A stretch of 64,000 nt of DNA from Maritalea mobilis (GTDB lineage Bacteria; Pseudomonadota; Alphaproteobacteria; Rhizobiales; Devosiaceae): positions 248,001 through 312,000 of the forward strand of contig NZ_SNYR01000002.1 of NCBI RefSeq assembly GCF_004363175.1, given 5' to 3'. The notes below the pieces were generated by a model. The model had not been told where the DNA came from. It made no database searches and saw nothing but the letters and a program-made list of their open reading frames with translations. The position numbers were made by a program, and so were the translations under genes. Shown in pieces: positions 45,508 to 54,980 of the stretch. Positions within the stretch are counted from its first letter, which is position 1. Every line of letters starts with the position of its first letter.

Positions 45508-46317
45508 CTAGCCTTCTTCGTCCTCTGAAATGGCCTCTTCGGCCACTGGCGCTTGGCGACTAAGGGCCAAGAGCTTCTGACGCACAGCAGCGTCCAAATC
45601 TGCTAGAAAAGACTGAACCCGCCGCCCATTTGCACCAAGATCCGACTCGCCGAAATATGACGCTGAGCGCATATCAATTTCGGTTTGGCTTTCATCGTAT
45701 ATGGCACGGATGGCCACGCGATCTTTAAAACCCAACCAGGTTTTCACATCGCCCGCATAATTGGTTTCGCTTTCCGTTGCCGACTGGCGCGTCACGCGTC
45801 CGCCCCACCCCGCAGCAGCGATTTGCCGCTCCAGTAGCGGCAACATCTCATCACCGCCCAACGGGTAAGCGCGTGTGACCGCTGTTGGAAAGCTGATAGC
45901 AACTTCATTGGCCATACGCTCAAGCTCGGCGCGTTTTTCTGGTGTTTCCAGCGAAGCGACACCCAGTGCGGGCACATTTTTGATGTTGGTGGTGATTTGG
46001 TTGGTTGATGGATATTGCGCGCCCAAAAGGATCGCCAAAGCCAAAACAGCCGTGGCCCCCACGCCAATCAGATTTGCCCGACTCGCCATGCCCCAGCCAT
46101 GATCACCTGTGTACCACAGGCGCACGAAGGCCAATATCCCGACAAATAATGCCGAAACGCCCAAAAAAGTGGCCAAAGCAAACATGGTCACAAAAACGAG
46201 GGCGTCAATCAGCTCGATATGGTGGGCAGCAATGGAAACGATGTAAATCGGGATCACAAGGCGCGCTAAGCGCCCTGCCCAAACTGCCCAAGCTGAAGTT
46301 TTGATGAAAATGCGCAC
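45508..46317 (-). CDS. DUF1499 membrane protein
   Basis: The 269-residue protein has about three N-terminal membrane helices (residues 10-105) and a DUF1499 domain from about 140 onwards with EVAISFPTAVTRAYPLGG and FGESDLGANGRRVQSFLADL. The start appears to be a GTG at 46317, 13 nt after the pdxH stop, so it is in operon with pdxH. Function unknown. Confidence 0.85.
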   Translation of the reverse strand: MRIFIKTSAWAVWAGRLARLVIPIYIVSIAAHHIELIDALVFVTMFALATFLGVSALFVGILAFVRLWYTGDHGWGMASRANLIGVGATAVLALAILLGAQYPSTNQITTNIKNVPALGVASLETPEKRAELERMANEVAISFPTAVTRAYPLGGDEMLPLLERQIAAAGWGGRVTRQSATESETNYAGDVKTWLGFKDRVAIRAIYDESQTEIDMRSASYFGESDLGANGRRVQSFLADLDAAVRQKLLALSRQAPVAEEAISEDEEG

Positions 46318-46330
46318 TGGTGCGTTTTGC

Positions 46331-46981
46331 CTATGGGTTCAAGCGTTGGCGCTGCCATGTGCCGTCCGCGCTGCGGGTAAACCGCACGCGGTTGTGCAGG
46401 CGAAACTCACCGTCGCACCAAAATTCAATTTCGCTTGGCAACACGGTATAGCCAGACCAATGGCTTGGACGCGGCACATCCTGCCCTTCATATTTTTGGT
46501 TCAGTTCTTCCACCCGGTCGATCAGTTCCTGCCGTGAGCTGAGCGGTTGTGATTGATGCGAAGCATGCGCACCGATTTGCGAACCACGCGGCCGCGACGC
46601 GTAATAGGCATCTGCGCGTTCTGCGGTAACAGGTTGCACCTTGCCGCGCACGCGCACTTGCCAAGCGAGGGATTTCCAATAGAACCCAAGCGCGGCCTGT
46701 GGATGGTCGGCCAGTTCATTGCCTTTGGCACTTGTTGTGTTGGTATAGAATGTGAAACCGTCGGCTTCGCGTTCTTTCAACAACACAATCCGTATGTTTG
46801 GCAGCCCGTCCTTATCCATGGTCGCGAGCGACATGGCATTGGCGTTGTCTGGTTCTTTTTCCCAAGCCAATTCTAACCAGCGGTCAAACAGCTCATAGGG
46901 GTCAATGTCACCCGAAAAGTTCGGGTCGAACAGCTCAACATTACGAGATTGAACCAAAGCTTCGATATTGTCCTGCGCCAT
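46331..46981 (-). CDS. pdxH: Pyridoxamine 5'-phosphate oxidase
   Basis: The 216-residue FMN enzyme forms pyridoxal 5'-phosphate from pyridox(am)ine phosphate. Conserved features are ANAMSLATMDKDGLPNIRIVLLK, YTNTTSAKGNEL, ALGFYWKSLAWQVRVRG and the C-terminal motif FWCDGEFRLHNRVRF with RQRLNP at the end. A GGAG site precedes the ATG. Its product is the cofactor of the PLP enzyme encoded upstream. Confidence 0.96.
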   Translation of the reverse strand: MAQDNIEALVQSRNVELFDPNFSGDIDPYELFDRWLELAWEKEPDNANAMSLATMDKDGLPNIRIVLLKEREADGFTFYTNTTSAKGNELADHPQAALGFYWKSLAWQVRVRGKVQPVTAERADAYYASRPRGSQIGAHASHQSQPLSSRQELIDRVEELNQKYEGQDVPRPSHWSGYTVLPSEIEFWCDGEFRLHNRVRFTRSADGTWQRQRLNP

Positions 46982-47022
46982 ATGCCGCTCCTTAACATGA
47001 AGTCGGCATCATGATTGTGGTG

Positions 47023-48477
47023 CTAGCCGACTGCTTTGAGCTGATCCGCCTGATGGCAAAAAATGCCTGACTTCGGGTCCAGCTTATATTGATCCAGATA
47101 TGTGCCCGCACTATTGGCCAATTCGTCAACCTTATCAATGATGAATTGGGATTTTTGATCATCAAAAAGGTAGCTGAAATTGAGCCGCACCCAACCGGGC
47201 TTTGCCAACACATCTCCCTGCTTTATCTGATTGCGCACGCGTTCAGATTGATGCTGATCAATGTTTAGCAAATGATGTCCGTATGGTCCGGCACACGCAC
47301 AGCCCCCACGCGCTTGAATGCCATAAAGGTCTGAGAGCGCGCGGGTGAAGAAATTGTGCGGCACGGGCATGCCCTTATCATCAGTCACGATGAAAGAAAA
47401 AATCGGTATGCGGTGCGCCTCAAGATTGCCCAGCAAATGAATGTTGGGGTTAGCTTGCCAGCGCGTCATGGCCATTTGCACCAGTTCCGCCTGCCGTTTG
47501 GCCATAAAGTCGGCACCGACTGCCTCTTTGACCAAAAAGCAAAGGGCCGCGCGGATATCGCCAACAATGTTTGGTGTGCCTGCTTCTTCGCGTTCTTCGA
47601 TCGATTCGACATAATCGCGATCCCATTCAGACACATAGGTCACTGTGCCGCCACCAGGCCAAGAAGGTACATTGCGCCGCACAATGTCATTCTTCATCGC
47701 CAAGATACCTGAAGCCGCAGGGCCACCAGCAAATTTGTGTGCAGAAAGGAACAGCGCATCGATCTCCAACCCTGCCTCTGGTACCAAATGCACAGGCAAA
47801 TAGGGTGCGCCGCCTGCAAAATCCCAAAAGCTTAGGGCGCCCTTTGATTTCAGCAGCCGCGTGGTTTCCACAATGTCGGTTGTGATGCCTGTAACGTTGG
47901 ATGCCGCAGAAAAGCTACCGATCCGCAAACTGCGATCCGCATAAAGGTCCAACTGCTCTGCAAGAAAGTCCAAATCCAAGCCACCATCAGCAGCTTCTGG
48001 CACATAGATGATTTTCGCCCCGGTTTCGACCCACGGCAGAATGTTAGAATGGTGTTCATACGGCCCCAAAAAGACGATTGGTTTTTCCCCTGCCTGCACA
48101 GCTTCTTCCAAACCGACCAATTTCACCAACCGGTTCACGGCAGCGGTTGCGCCCGCGCCTGTGAAAATGACTGAGTGATTTGGCCCCGCGCCGATGGTCT
48201 TGGCAATCACGGCCCTGCCCGCCTCGCGCATAGCGGTCATTTTTTCCCCGCAATATGATGCGCGGGTGTGAGAATTGGCATAGAAGGGCAACACTTCCTC
48301 CGCCACAAAATCTTCTATCACACACAGCGCCCGGCCTGAGGCAACATAGTCGGCATAGACCAGTTTTTTCGGGCCAAATGGTCCTTCAATATTTACATTT
48401 TCACCAATCAATTGACTGCGCAAAAATGCAGGCAAATCAGATTGTGCTGCGAGTTTTTGCGTTAGGCTTTCAAACAT
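47023..48477 (-). CDS. Class V aminotransferase-like PLP enzyme
   Basis: The 484-residue protein is a cysteine-desulfurase-like PLP enzyme. The cofactor lysine lies in SAHKFAGGPAASGIL (about residue 244), and CACAGPYGHHLL holds a conserved Cys region near residue 388. The N-terminus (VYADYVASGRALCVIEDFVAEEV) is typical of this subgroup. The start follows the stop of the class II glutamine amidotransferase gene with no base between, so they are coupled. Substrate unknown; C-S lyase or desulfurase chemistry is possible. Confidence 0.85.
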   Translation of the reverse strand: MFESLTQKLAAQSDLPAFLRSQLIGENVNIEGPFGPKKLVYADYVASGRALCVIEDFVAEEVLPFYANSHTRASYCGEKMTAMREAGRAVIAKTIGAGPNHSVIFTGAGATAAVNRLVKLVGLEEAVQAGEKPIVFLGPYEHHSNILPWVETGAKIIYVPEAADGGLDLDFLAEQLDLYADRSLRIGSFSAASNVTGITTDIVETTRLLKSKGALSFWDFAGGAPYLPVHLVPEAGLEIDALFLSAHKFAGGPAASGILAMKNDIVRRNVPSWPGGGTVTYVSEWDRDYVESIEEREEAGTPNIVGDIRAALCFLVKEAVGADFMAKRQAELVQMAMTRWQANPNIHLLGNLEAHRIPIFSFIVTDDKGMPVPHNFFTRALSDLYGIQARGGCACAGPYGHHLLNIDQHQSERVRNQIKQGDVLAKPGWVRLNFSYLFDDQKSQFIIDKVDELANSAGTYLDQYKLDPKSGIFCHQADQLKAVG

Positions 48478-49269
48478 TTAAGCTACCTTCTCGAATAAAA
48501 ATGATTGGGAAATAGAAATTTTGCCATTGGCTTGCCGCGCCGCATGCACCACCGCATTTGCAGGCACTTCCAGCCAGTTCGATTTTTCTTCATCTAATGG
48601 CTCGGATGCGAGCAACAGATGATCACAATGCAAACGTTGATAAAGCGAAGGTGCATGGGCATCGCTTGACCAGCGCACCGCCCAAATATGCTCACCATCG
48701 GCCAAGGCAAATGTGGCCCGGAATGGATCACTGATTTTGGCCTTGCGCATATGGGTTAGGATTTGATCGATAGTGGCTTCAATTGCGCGCAACGGATCGC
48801 GCTTCAGGCCATTGGTACACAGCAGCGCAAAAATCAGCTCACTATCTGTGTCGCCTTGGCGCATTTGATAGCTTTCATCATCTAATTTTTGCGCCAGAAC
48901 CCGTTTTACCCGTTCAAAATCACCAATTTGGCCATTGTGCATAAACAGCCAATTGTCGCAGCGGAACGGGTGACAGTTCACAAAGATATTGGGTGCGCCA
49001 GTTGATGCGCGGACATGGGCGAAGAATAGATGGCTTTCCAGTTGCGCGGTCAGCTCGCGCAAATTCGGGTCACCCCAGGCCGGACCAGCATTTCGGTAAA
49101 GGCCGGGAAATGGTTTGCGATCATACCAGCCAAGGCCGCCGCCATCCCCATGCACGCCCAATTTCGCTTCATAGGATTTCAGCGCTTGCCCGCACAGGGC
49201 GCGCTCGCCATCATAAAGATAATCTTCCATATGGGTCGGTTGACCCAAATAAGCGATCCAGCGGCACAT
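48478..49269 (-). CDS. Class II glutamine amidotransferase (YafJ/EgtC-like)
   Basis: Started at ATG 49269, the protein has 263 residues and the N-terminal MCRWIAYLGQP: Cys2 becomes the catalytic nucleophile after Met removal. It also has FFAHVRASTGAPN, NCHPF, FMHNGQIGDFERVKR and GDTDSELIF. GAGGG 5 nt upstream supports the start over the longer frame to 49374. Members remove a glutamyl group, as EgtC does in ergothioneine synthesis; the substrate here is not known. Confidence 0.9.
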   Translation of the reverse strand: MCRWIAYLGQPTHMEDYLYDGERALCGQALKSYEAKLGVHGDGGGLGWYDRKPFPGLYRNAGPAWGDPNLRELTAQLESHLFFAHVRASTGAPNIFVNCHPFRCDNWLFMHNGQIGDFERVKRVLAQKLDDESYQMRQGDTDSELIFALLCTNGLKRDPLRAIEATIDQILTHMRKAKISDPFRATFALADGEHIWAVRWSSDAHAPSLYQRLHCDHLLLASEPLDEEKSNWLEVPANAVVHAARQANGKISISQSFLFEKVA

Positions 49270-49372
49270 TTTGACCCTCATAATCACGTGAGAATCTATT
49301 ATCGCACCAAATCTTCGTGTTGATTTCTCATTTTTTGTTGGACAAATGTCGTTTTTTTGGTCAAATGACCAC

Positions 49373-49837
49373 ATGAAGGGAATAAAATTAGATCAGTATG
49401 ATCGTGCCATCCTCCGCCATATGCAGCGCGACGCGTCTTTAACGCAGCGCGATTTGGCTTCGCTTGTGCATTTGAGCCAAAATGCCTGTTGGCGGCGATT
49501 GCAGAATTTAAAGAGTGCTGGGCTGATCAAAGGCTCCACGATTTTGATGGATCGCGACGATTTAGGCTTTGGCCTTGTGGTCTTTGTCATGCTGCGCACG
49601 CGCCACCATTCTGCCGAATGGTTGGAGAAGTTTCGCGCGCATGTGTCCACCATTCCCGAAGTGATCGACTTTTTCCGTATTGGCGGGGATTACGACTATT
49701 TTCTCAAAGTGGTCACGCAAGACATGTCCAGCTATGACGATGTGTATCAGCGCTTGATCTCGAAAGTGGAGTTGGATTCCGTCACCTCTTATTTCGCGAT
49801 GGAAGCGATTGAAGAGCAACGGCCGCTGCCGATCTAA
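49373..49837 (+). CDS. Lrp/AsnC family regulator (divergent from amidotransferase)
   Basis: The protein has 154 residues from ATG 49373, with an N-terminal HTH (LDQYDRAILRHMQRDASLTQ then RDLASLVHLSQNACWRRLQNL) and a C-terminal RAM-type ligand domain (DFFRIGGDYDYFLKVVTQDM). It is divergent from the amidotransferase/PLP operon and probably controls it. An in-frame ATG at 49346 would add 9 residues and cover a GGTCAAATGACC palindrome; I prefer the shorter start but this is unsettled. Confidence 0.85.
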   Translation: MKGIKLDQYDRAILRHMQRDASLTQRDLASLVHLSQNACWRRLQNLKSAGLIKGSTILMDRDDLGFGLVVFVMLRTRHHSAEWLEKFRAHVSTIPEVIDFFRIGGDYDYFLKVVTQDMSSYDDVYQRLISKVELDSVTSYFAMEAIEEQRPLPI

Positions 49838-49971
49838 AAAAGCGCATAAAATCCCATCTTTTCCGCTGAAAAACTGGACATTGCGCGGCCCCATCGCCAT
49901 ATATGAAACAAATGTGAAATCGCGTTGGTGGAATATGTCTGCCCACGCCAATTTTTGGAGTGACTCGTTTT

Positions 49972-50910
49972 ATGCGTGATCCCTATAGCGTTTTGGGTGT
50001 GGCGCGCTCGGCGAGCGATCAGGAGATCAAGTCTGCCTATCGTAAACTGGCGAAGACCTATCACCCAGACCAAAATAAGAATGACCCGAAGGCTCAGGAA
50101 AAGTTTTCCGAGGCCACAAATGCCTATGACTTTTTGCAAGATAAGCAAAAACGCCAACAATATGATCGCGGCGAAATAGACGCTGATGGCAACCCCAAAA
50201 TGGCTGGATTTGATTTTTCCGGCTTTGGTGGCGGTCGGGGTGGTGGTGGCCAGCAAAGCGCTGGCGTGAACCCTGAAGACATTTTGAAAGAGTTTATGGG
50301 CGGTTTTGGCGGCTTTGGTGGTCGCGGCGGCGGTGCTGGCCCTATGGGTATGGGCAGCGCCCGCAATTTCTCCACCGGCGCCCGCAATCGACCAAAAGGC
50401 GAAGACACAAAGGTGCGCCTGAATGTCTCTTTGGAAGAGATCAATGCGCGTGAACCTGTGCCTGTGACCTTGCCAAACGGCAAAGTGCTCTCAGTGAACC
50501 TGCCCTACCCGTTGAATGACGGGCAGCAGGTTCGACTGAAAGGCCAAGGCGAAGCGGCCCCCATGGGCGGCAAGCGCGGCGACGTGTTGGTTCAGGTGAA
50601 AATTAAAAAGCACAAACATTTCCGCAAGGATGGTGATGACCTGCGCGTGGATGTGCCAATCACGCTTTATGAGGCTGTGTTGGGCGGGAAGGTACGTGTA
50701 CCAACGCTTTCTGGCGCCGTTGAACTCAAAGTGCAGCCGGGCATGGACACATCAAAATCGCTGCGCCTGAAAGGCAAAGGCCTTTTTGGTGAAGGCGATC
50801 TTTATGTGAACTTGCGGATTGTTTTGCCTGAGAAAAAAGACCCCGACTTGGAAAGCCTGATGCGGTTCTGGCGCGATCAGAAACCATATACCCCGCGGGA
50901 AGACAGCTAA
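49972..50910 (+). CDS. DnaJ-family co-chaperone (CbpA-like)
   Basis: The 312-residue protein has an N-terminal J domain with HPD in [10 protein letters not shown], a long Gly/Phe-rich linker (about residues 75-140), and a DnaJ C-terminal substrate-binding domain without the zinc-finger region. It is thus a CbpA-type co-chaperone for DnaK. The start is ATG 49972; a GTG 12 nt earlier overlaps the ribosome site. It ends with a 4-nt tail-to-tail overlap with the Sua5-type gene. Confidence 0.92.
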   Translation: MRDPYSVLGVARSASDQEIKSAYRKLAKTYHPDQNKNDPKAQEKFSEATNAYDFLQDKQKRQQYDRGEIDADGNPKMAGFDFSGFGGGRGGGGQQSAGVNPEDILKEFMGGFGGFGGRGGGAGPMGMGSARNFSTGARNRPKGEDTKVRLNVSLEEINAREPVPVTLPNGKVLSVNLPYPLNDGQQVRLKGQGEAAPMGGKRGDVLVQVKIKKHKHFRKDGDDLRVDVPITLYEAVLGGKVRVPTLSGAVELKVQPGMDTSKSLRLKGKGLFGEGDLYVNLRIVLPEKKDPDLESLMRFWRDQKPYTPREDS

Positions 50911-51860
50911 TTCCGATCAGCAGCGGCGCGGCGCAAGCGGTCATTGATCGCTTCGCCCAAGCCCAACTCAGGAATTGGGGCCACCGCAATCGTATGCACA
51001 CCAGCTTGGTCCAGTTTTCGCAAATAGCTAAATAGATTGCGCGCCGCTTCCGCCAAGTCACCTTCGGCGGAGAGATTCAGCTTTGCCTTTGCGCTGGTCA
51101 GCTCACTGTTCCCAAAGTTCAGCGCCGCCTCGCCGTCTACACAATCGCTAGCATTCAGCCGCACTGCCGCGTTTGGCGCATAGTGTGACAACAACATGCC
51201 CGGCGCTTTGATGGTTTTATCCTGCGGGTCCAGCACAGATCGTCCCGTCGCCTCGGTCAGCGCCTCGCGCGAAATGGTGCCCGGGCGCAGCAATATCAGT
51301 TGATCATCGTGCACCGCTACGATGGTCGACTCCACACCCTCTGTTGCTGGTCCGCCGTCAATAACCGGCACTCTGCCTTCAAATCCGTCCAGCACGTGTT
51401 GGGCAGTTGTTGGTGACAATTTGCCAGATGGGTTGGCAGAGGGCGCCGCTACCGGAAAGCCTGCCTGCCGGATCAGTTCGCGCGCCATTTCATGTTTTGG
51501 CATGCGGATCGCGACCGTATCCAACCCCGCTGTCACCAGATCGGACAGAGCCGCATCGTCACGCTTGGGCAACACCATGGTTAGTGGCCCCGGCCAGAAT
51601 TTATCTGCCAAAATATCTGCTAAAGGCGGGAACTCCGCAATGGCTTCCACCATTTCCCTTGTTGCGCAGTGCACAATCAGCGGGTTGAAGCGGGGTCGCG
51701 ATTTGGTTTCAAAAATCTTCACCACCGCATCATCGCTTTGGGCATTGCCAGCAAGGCCGTAAACTGTTTCGGTGGGCATAGCGACAACATCACCTGCCCT
51801 TAAAATTTGGGCAGCATGTTCAATTTTAACGAATTGTGTGTTATCGCGCGGCTCTTTCAT
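50907..51860 (-). CDS. Threonylcarbamoyl-AMP synthase, Sua5 type
   Basis: The 317-residue enzyme makes threonylcarbamoyl-AMP for the tRNA t6A modification. It has the N-terminal TsaC domain ([46 protein letters not shown]) and the C-terminal Sua5 domain (about residues 225-317). The ATG at 51860 gives the family-like start; the frame extends further to 51953 towards the divergent gene but without ribosome site. Confidence 0.93.
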   Translation of the reverse strand: MKEPRDNTQFVKIEHAAQILRAGDVVAMPTETVYGLAGNAQSDDAVVKIFETKSRPRFNPLIVHCATREMVEAIAEFPPLADILADKFWPGPLTMVLPKRDDAALSDLVTAGLDTVAIRMPKHEMARELIRQAGFPVAAPSANPSGKLSPTTAQHVLDGFEGRVPVIDGGPATEGVESTIVAVHDDQLILLRPGTISREALTEATGRSVLDPQDKTIKAPGMLLSHYAPNAAVRLNASDCVDGEAALNFGNSELTSAKAKLNLSAEGDLAEAARNLFSYLRKLDQAGVHTIAVAPIPELGLGEAINDRLRRAAADRN

Positions 51861-51936
51861 GGCTGCTGTTTGACAAGGCTTTGCCTGAAGGTCAAGAATC
51901 AAGTTCAGCAAATGCGAGTAAAGGCGACACAAATAA

Positions 51937-52929
51937 ATGGCATGTTTGCTCATTCAACATCCGCAAGGCGCGCAGCATCAAATGCCGAAGGGACACCCCG
52001 AAAGCCCTGATCGCTTGCACTATCTTGATCATTTGTTCGCCCATGAACGCTTTGCCGAATTTGAGAAGCGTGAAGCAAAATATGCAGATTTGGGCTTGGT
52101 GGAATTGGCCCATTCAAAAGAGCACATCCAGTTTGTAAAATCCCGCCGCCCAGTTGAGAGCATTGCTGAGATTGATGGCGACACCTTTATTGCCGCCACC
52201 AGCTTTGAAGCGGTGATGAGCGGCATTGGTGGTGCGTTGGATGCTGTTGAAAGCGTGATGAATGGCCATCATCAAAATGGATTTTGCGCCATTCGCCCGC
52301 CGGGACACCATGCAGAACATGATCGGCCAATGGGCTTTTGCCTGTTCAACACAATTGCGATTACCGCCCTATGGGCGCGTGAGCATTATGGGTTGGAGCG
52401 CGTGGCCATTGTCGATTTCGACGTGCATCATGGCAATGGCACGCAGGACATTTTTTATAATGACCGCAACATTTTTTATGCCTCCAGTCATGAAATGCCG
52501 CTTTTTCCCGGCACCGGGCTGAAGCGTGAAACGGGTGAAGGCAATATTTGCAATGCGCCTTTAACTGAAGGCAGCGACGGGGCGATGATGCGCGAAGCCT
52601 ATATGGACCGCATTCTGCCTGCCTTGGATCGGTTTAATCCGGATCTGATTTTGCTTTCAGCTGGCTTTGATGCCGACAGCCGCGACCCGCTTGCCTCTTT
52701 GCGCTGGGAGCCGCGAGACTTTGCTTGGGTCACCGGCAAAATCATGGATATTGCAGATCGGCGGTGTGACAATAAAATCGTCTCGCTATTAGAAGGTGGA
52801 TATCATTTAAATGCACTGGCAGAAGGTGTTGCGGCGCACATCAATATGCTAGAGCATGGGGAAATGGGTGCGCCGTTTGATGCGACAAAAGAGATAGAAG
52901 GAATTTGGCGTGAGCGAGAACAAGCATAG
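51937..52929 (+). CDS. Histone deacetylase-like hydrolase
   Basis: The 330-residue zinc hydrolase belongs to the histone deacetylase/acetylpolyamine amidohydrolase family: RPPGHHAEHDRPMGFCLFNT, the metal-binding DFDVHHGNGTQ, and LILLSAGFDAD are present. In bacteria these deacetylate small amines or proteins; the substrate here is unknown. It overlaps xseB by 20 nt. Confidence 0.92.
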   Translation: MACLLIQHPQGAQHQMPKGHPESPDRLHYLDHLFAHERFAEFEKREAKYADLGLVELAHSKEHIQFVKSRRPVESIAEIDGDTFIAATSFEAVMSGIGGALDAVESVMNGHHQNGFCAIRPPGHHAEHDRPMGFCLFNTIAITALWAREHYGLERVAIVDFDVHHGNGTQDIFYNDRNIFYASSHEMPLFPGTGLKRETGEGNICNAPLTEGSDGAMMREAYMDRILPALDRFNPDLILLSAGFDADSRDPLASLRWEPRDFAWVTGKIMDIADRRCDNKIVSLLEGGYHLNALAEGVAAHINMLEHGEMGAPFDATKEIEGIWREREQA

Positions 52930-53158
52930 CGACATTGCAGCGATGGATTTTGAAACAGCCCTTTCTGAACTGGAACAGATTGTAGGCAAGTTGGAAGCTG
53001 GTCGCGCCCCTTTGCAAGAAAGCATTGAAGTTTACGAGCGCGGTGGATTGCTCAAAGCGCATTGCGAAAAATTGCTCAAGCAAGCCGAAGCCCGGATTGA
53101 AAAAATTACGCTGGATGGCAATGGCCAACCGCAAGGCACCGAGCCACTCGACGGCTAA
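52910..53158 (+). CDS. xseB: Exodeoxyribonuclease VII small subunit
   Basis: The 82-residue helical protein is XseB, with FETALSELEQIVGKLEAG and LQESIEVYERGGLLKAHCE as the signature. It binds XseA, which is not encoded here, to form exonuclease VII. GTG start at 52910 with AGGAA upstream, inside the 3' end of the deacetylase-like gene. In related bacteria dxs usually follows, but not here. Confidence 0.94.
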   Translation: MSENKHSDIAAMDFETALSELEQIVGKLEAGRAPLQESIEVYERGGLLKAHCEKLLKQAEARIEKITLDGNGQPQGTEPLDG

Positions 53159-53162
53159 CTCC

Positions 53163-53381
53163 ATGCGTGAAAGTTTGCGCCAAAAGGCGATCGAAATCTG
53201 CGACAAAAAGATTGCTCAAAAGGGTGAAGGCGTTGGCATTTCCTTTTATGCCTTCTTCAAAAACAAAAATGACGCGCCGGATATTTTGATGGAAGCGGCA
53301 CAGTGGTGGATTGAAAAACATCAGCTCGACCACTTTGAAAAAGCCGTAAAAATCAAAACTATGATCGAAAAAGGTCTTTAG
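53163..53381 (+). CDS. DUF6500 family small protein
   Basis: The 72-residue protein matches the small DUF6500 family: RESLRQKAIEICDKKIAQKG then GVGISFYAFFKNKNDAP and WWIEKHQLDHFEKAVKIK. It starts 4 nt after xseB and lacks a strong ribosome site, so it is probably coupled. Function unknown; cytoplasmic. Confidence 0.75.
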   Translation: MRESLRQKAIEICDKKIAQKGEGVGISFYAFFKNKNDAPDILMEAAQWWIEKHQLDHFEKAVKIKTMIEKGL

Positions 53382-53531
53382 CTTCAATCTGCTAGCGCTT
53401 GTTGCTAAGAGATTGATTCTGGCACTTCACACATTGATTCAATAAATCGCGGCAAGGACGATGGGTCGCATCGCCTTTACTTTGCTTAAGAATTAGGTTT
53501 CAACCTATCCGAGCAGAGCTGGAGAATGAAT

Positions 53532-54131
53532 ATGAGTCTCGCACGTGTGCGCCTGATCCTTTGGGCCCTTGTTTTAATCGTTGGTCTTGCCGCAACGGTT
53601 TTTACCCTATATCGCCAAACGCTGCCGGATTCAGATCGCGTGCGCATTGGTGGCGATTTTGAAATGGTGAACACCAAAGGCGAAACCTTTACCCAAGCGG
53701 ATTTGAAGGGCGAGCCGACCATGATGTTCTTCGGCTATACCTTCTGCCCTGATGTGTGCCCGACCACGCTTTATGAAAGCAATGTGTGGCGGCAAGCTTT
53801 GGATTTGAACAGCGAAGACATCAAAACCGTGTTTGTCTCAGTCGATCCCGAGCGCGACACACCAGAACAATTAGACGCTTATCTGGGCTCATTTGGCGAA
53901 GACATTATCGGCCTTACCGGTACCCAAGCGCAGGTTGACGCCATCAAAGCTAAATATGGCATCTTCTCAGAAAAAGTAACCGATGAAGATAGCTCCGATT
54001 ATTTGGTGAACCACACCGCCACGCTCTTCCTGTTGGATGAGGACGGTCAATTTGCTGGCACCATTGCCTATGGTGAAGGCAAAGAAAGCGCTGTGGCCAA
54101 ACTTAAGCGCCTGCTTAAAATCGAAGGCTGA
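53532..54131 (+). CDS. SCO1/SenC family copper chaperone
   Basis: The 199-residue protein has an N-terminal membrane anchor (about residues 5-25) and a thioredoxin-like domain with the copper motif FCPDVCPTT and the conserved His in NHTATLFLLD. Such proteins deliver copper to cytochrome oxidase or act in redox control of the periplasm. GGAG is 7 nt before the ATG at 53532, better spaced than for the ATG at 53526. It shares one base with tlyA (TGATG). Confidence 0.92.
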   Translation: MSLARVRLILWALVLIVGLAATVFTLYRQTLPDSDRVRIGGDFEMVNTKGETFTQADLKGEPTMMFFGYTFCPDVCPTTLYESNVWRQALDLNSEDIKTVFVSVDPERDTPEQLDAYLGSFGEDIIGLTGTQAQVDAIKAKYGIFSEKVTDEDSSDYLVNHTATLFLLDEDGQFAGTIAYGEGKESAVAKLKRLLKIEG

Positions 54132-54859
54132 TGCGACTCGATCAATTTTTGGATGTGCAAAATCTGGTGCGGTCTCGGGCCCGCGCCAGAGACGCCATTG
54201 TGCGGGGCTGTGTCACCGTAAATGGCAAACAGATCACAAAGCCCGGCTTCAAAGTCAGTGATGACGATCATATCCAAATCGATGATCCGTCCGCGAACTA
54301 TGTGTCCCGTGCAGCACTCAAGCTGTTAAAGGGCTTAGCGGAAAGCCAGATCGAAGTTGCAGGCAAAACATGCCTCGATCTTGGGGCTTCGACAGGCGGC
54401 TTCTCGCAAGTGCTTCTCGAAGGCGATGCCGCGAAAATCTATGCGGTGGATGTGGGACAAGCTCAGCTCGCCGATGAAATCAAATCCGCCCCTCAAGTCG
54501 TGAGTTTAGAACAAACCAACGCCACGGCCCTCACCGCTGAGTTGATTGCCGATCCAATCGACATCCTTGTCAGCGACATCAGCTTTGTCTCACTAATTAA
54601 AGTGATTGGCCCTGCCTTGGACTTATGCGCCGCAGGCGCCCATGCGCTGCTGCTTATCAAGCCACAATTTGAAGTTGGCCGCGCGGCCATCGGCAAGGGC
54701 GGCATTGTCAAAGACCAAACAGCAATTGAAACAGCACGCGCCCGTGTAGATGAATTTCTCTCAGAAAAGAACTGGCAAAAGCTGGGCGATGCGCCCTCAC
54801 CCATTTCGGGCAGCGATGGCAATCAGGAGTTTATTCACTGGTATCGCAAAGAGGGGTAG
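54131..54859 (+). CDS. tlyA: TlyA-type rRNA methyltransferase
   Basis: The 242-residue protein has an N-terminal S4 RNA-binding domain (RLDQFLDVQNLVRSRARARD) and an FtsJ-like methyltransferase domain with GASTGGFSQVLLE, YAVDVGQAQL and DILVSDISFVSL. TlyA methylates 2'-O positions of ribosomal RNA. The ATG overlaps the SCO stop. In related genomes it sits next to dxs, which is not here. Confidence 0.94.
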   Translation: MRLDQFLDVQNLVRSRARARDAIVRGCVTVNGKQITKPGFKVSDDDHIQIDDPSANYVSRAALKLLKGLAESQIEVAGKTCLDLGASTGGFSQVLLEGDAAKIYAVDVGQAQLADEIKSAPQVVSLEQTNATALTAELIADPIDILVSDISFVSLIKVIGPALDLCAAGAHALLLIKPQFEVGRAAIGKGGIVKDQTAIETARARVDEFLSEKNWQKLGDAPSPISGSDGNQEFIHWYRKEG

Positions 54860-54906
54860 CGCCTTCACAGCTCTAAGTTAGAATAATAACGCCGACGCTG
54901 CATAGA

Positions 54907-54927
54907 TTACCGGATCAAGTCCGGTAA
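54907..54927. repeat. Extragenic palindrome 1
   Basis: TTACCGGA and TCCGGTAA form 8-bp arms around a 5-nt loop, followed by ATGACG. It resembles the dispersed extragenic palindromes of alphaproteobacteria. No T-run, so it is not a normal terminator, though it may stabilise the 3' end of tlyA mRNA. Confidence 0.7.
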
Positions 54928-54980
54928 TGACGCAAGAAAATGCGTTAGTTTCTCCAGGCCTCACCTCCACACCACCGTCA

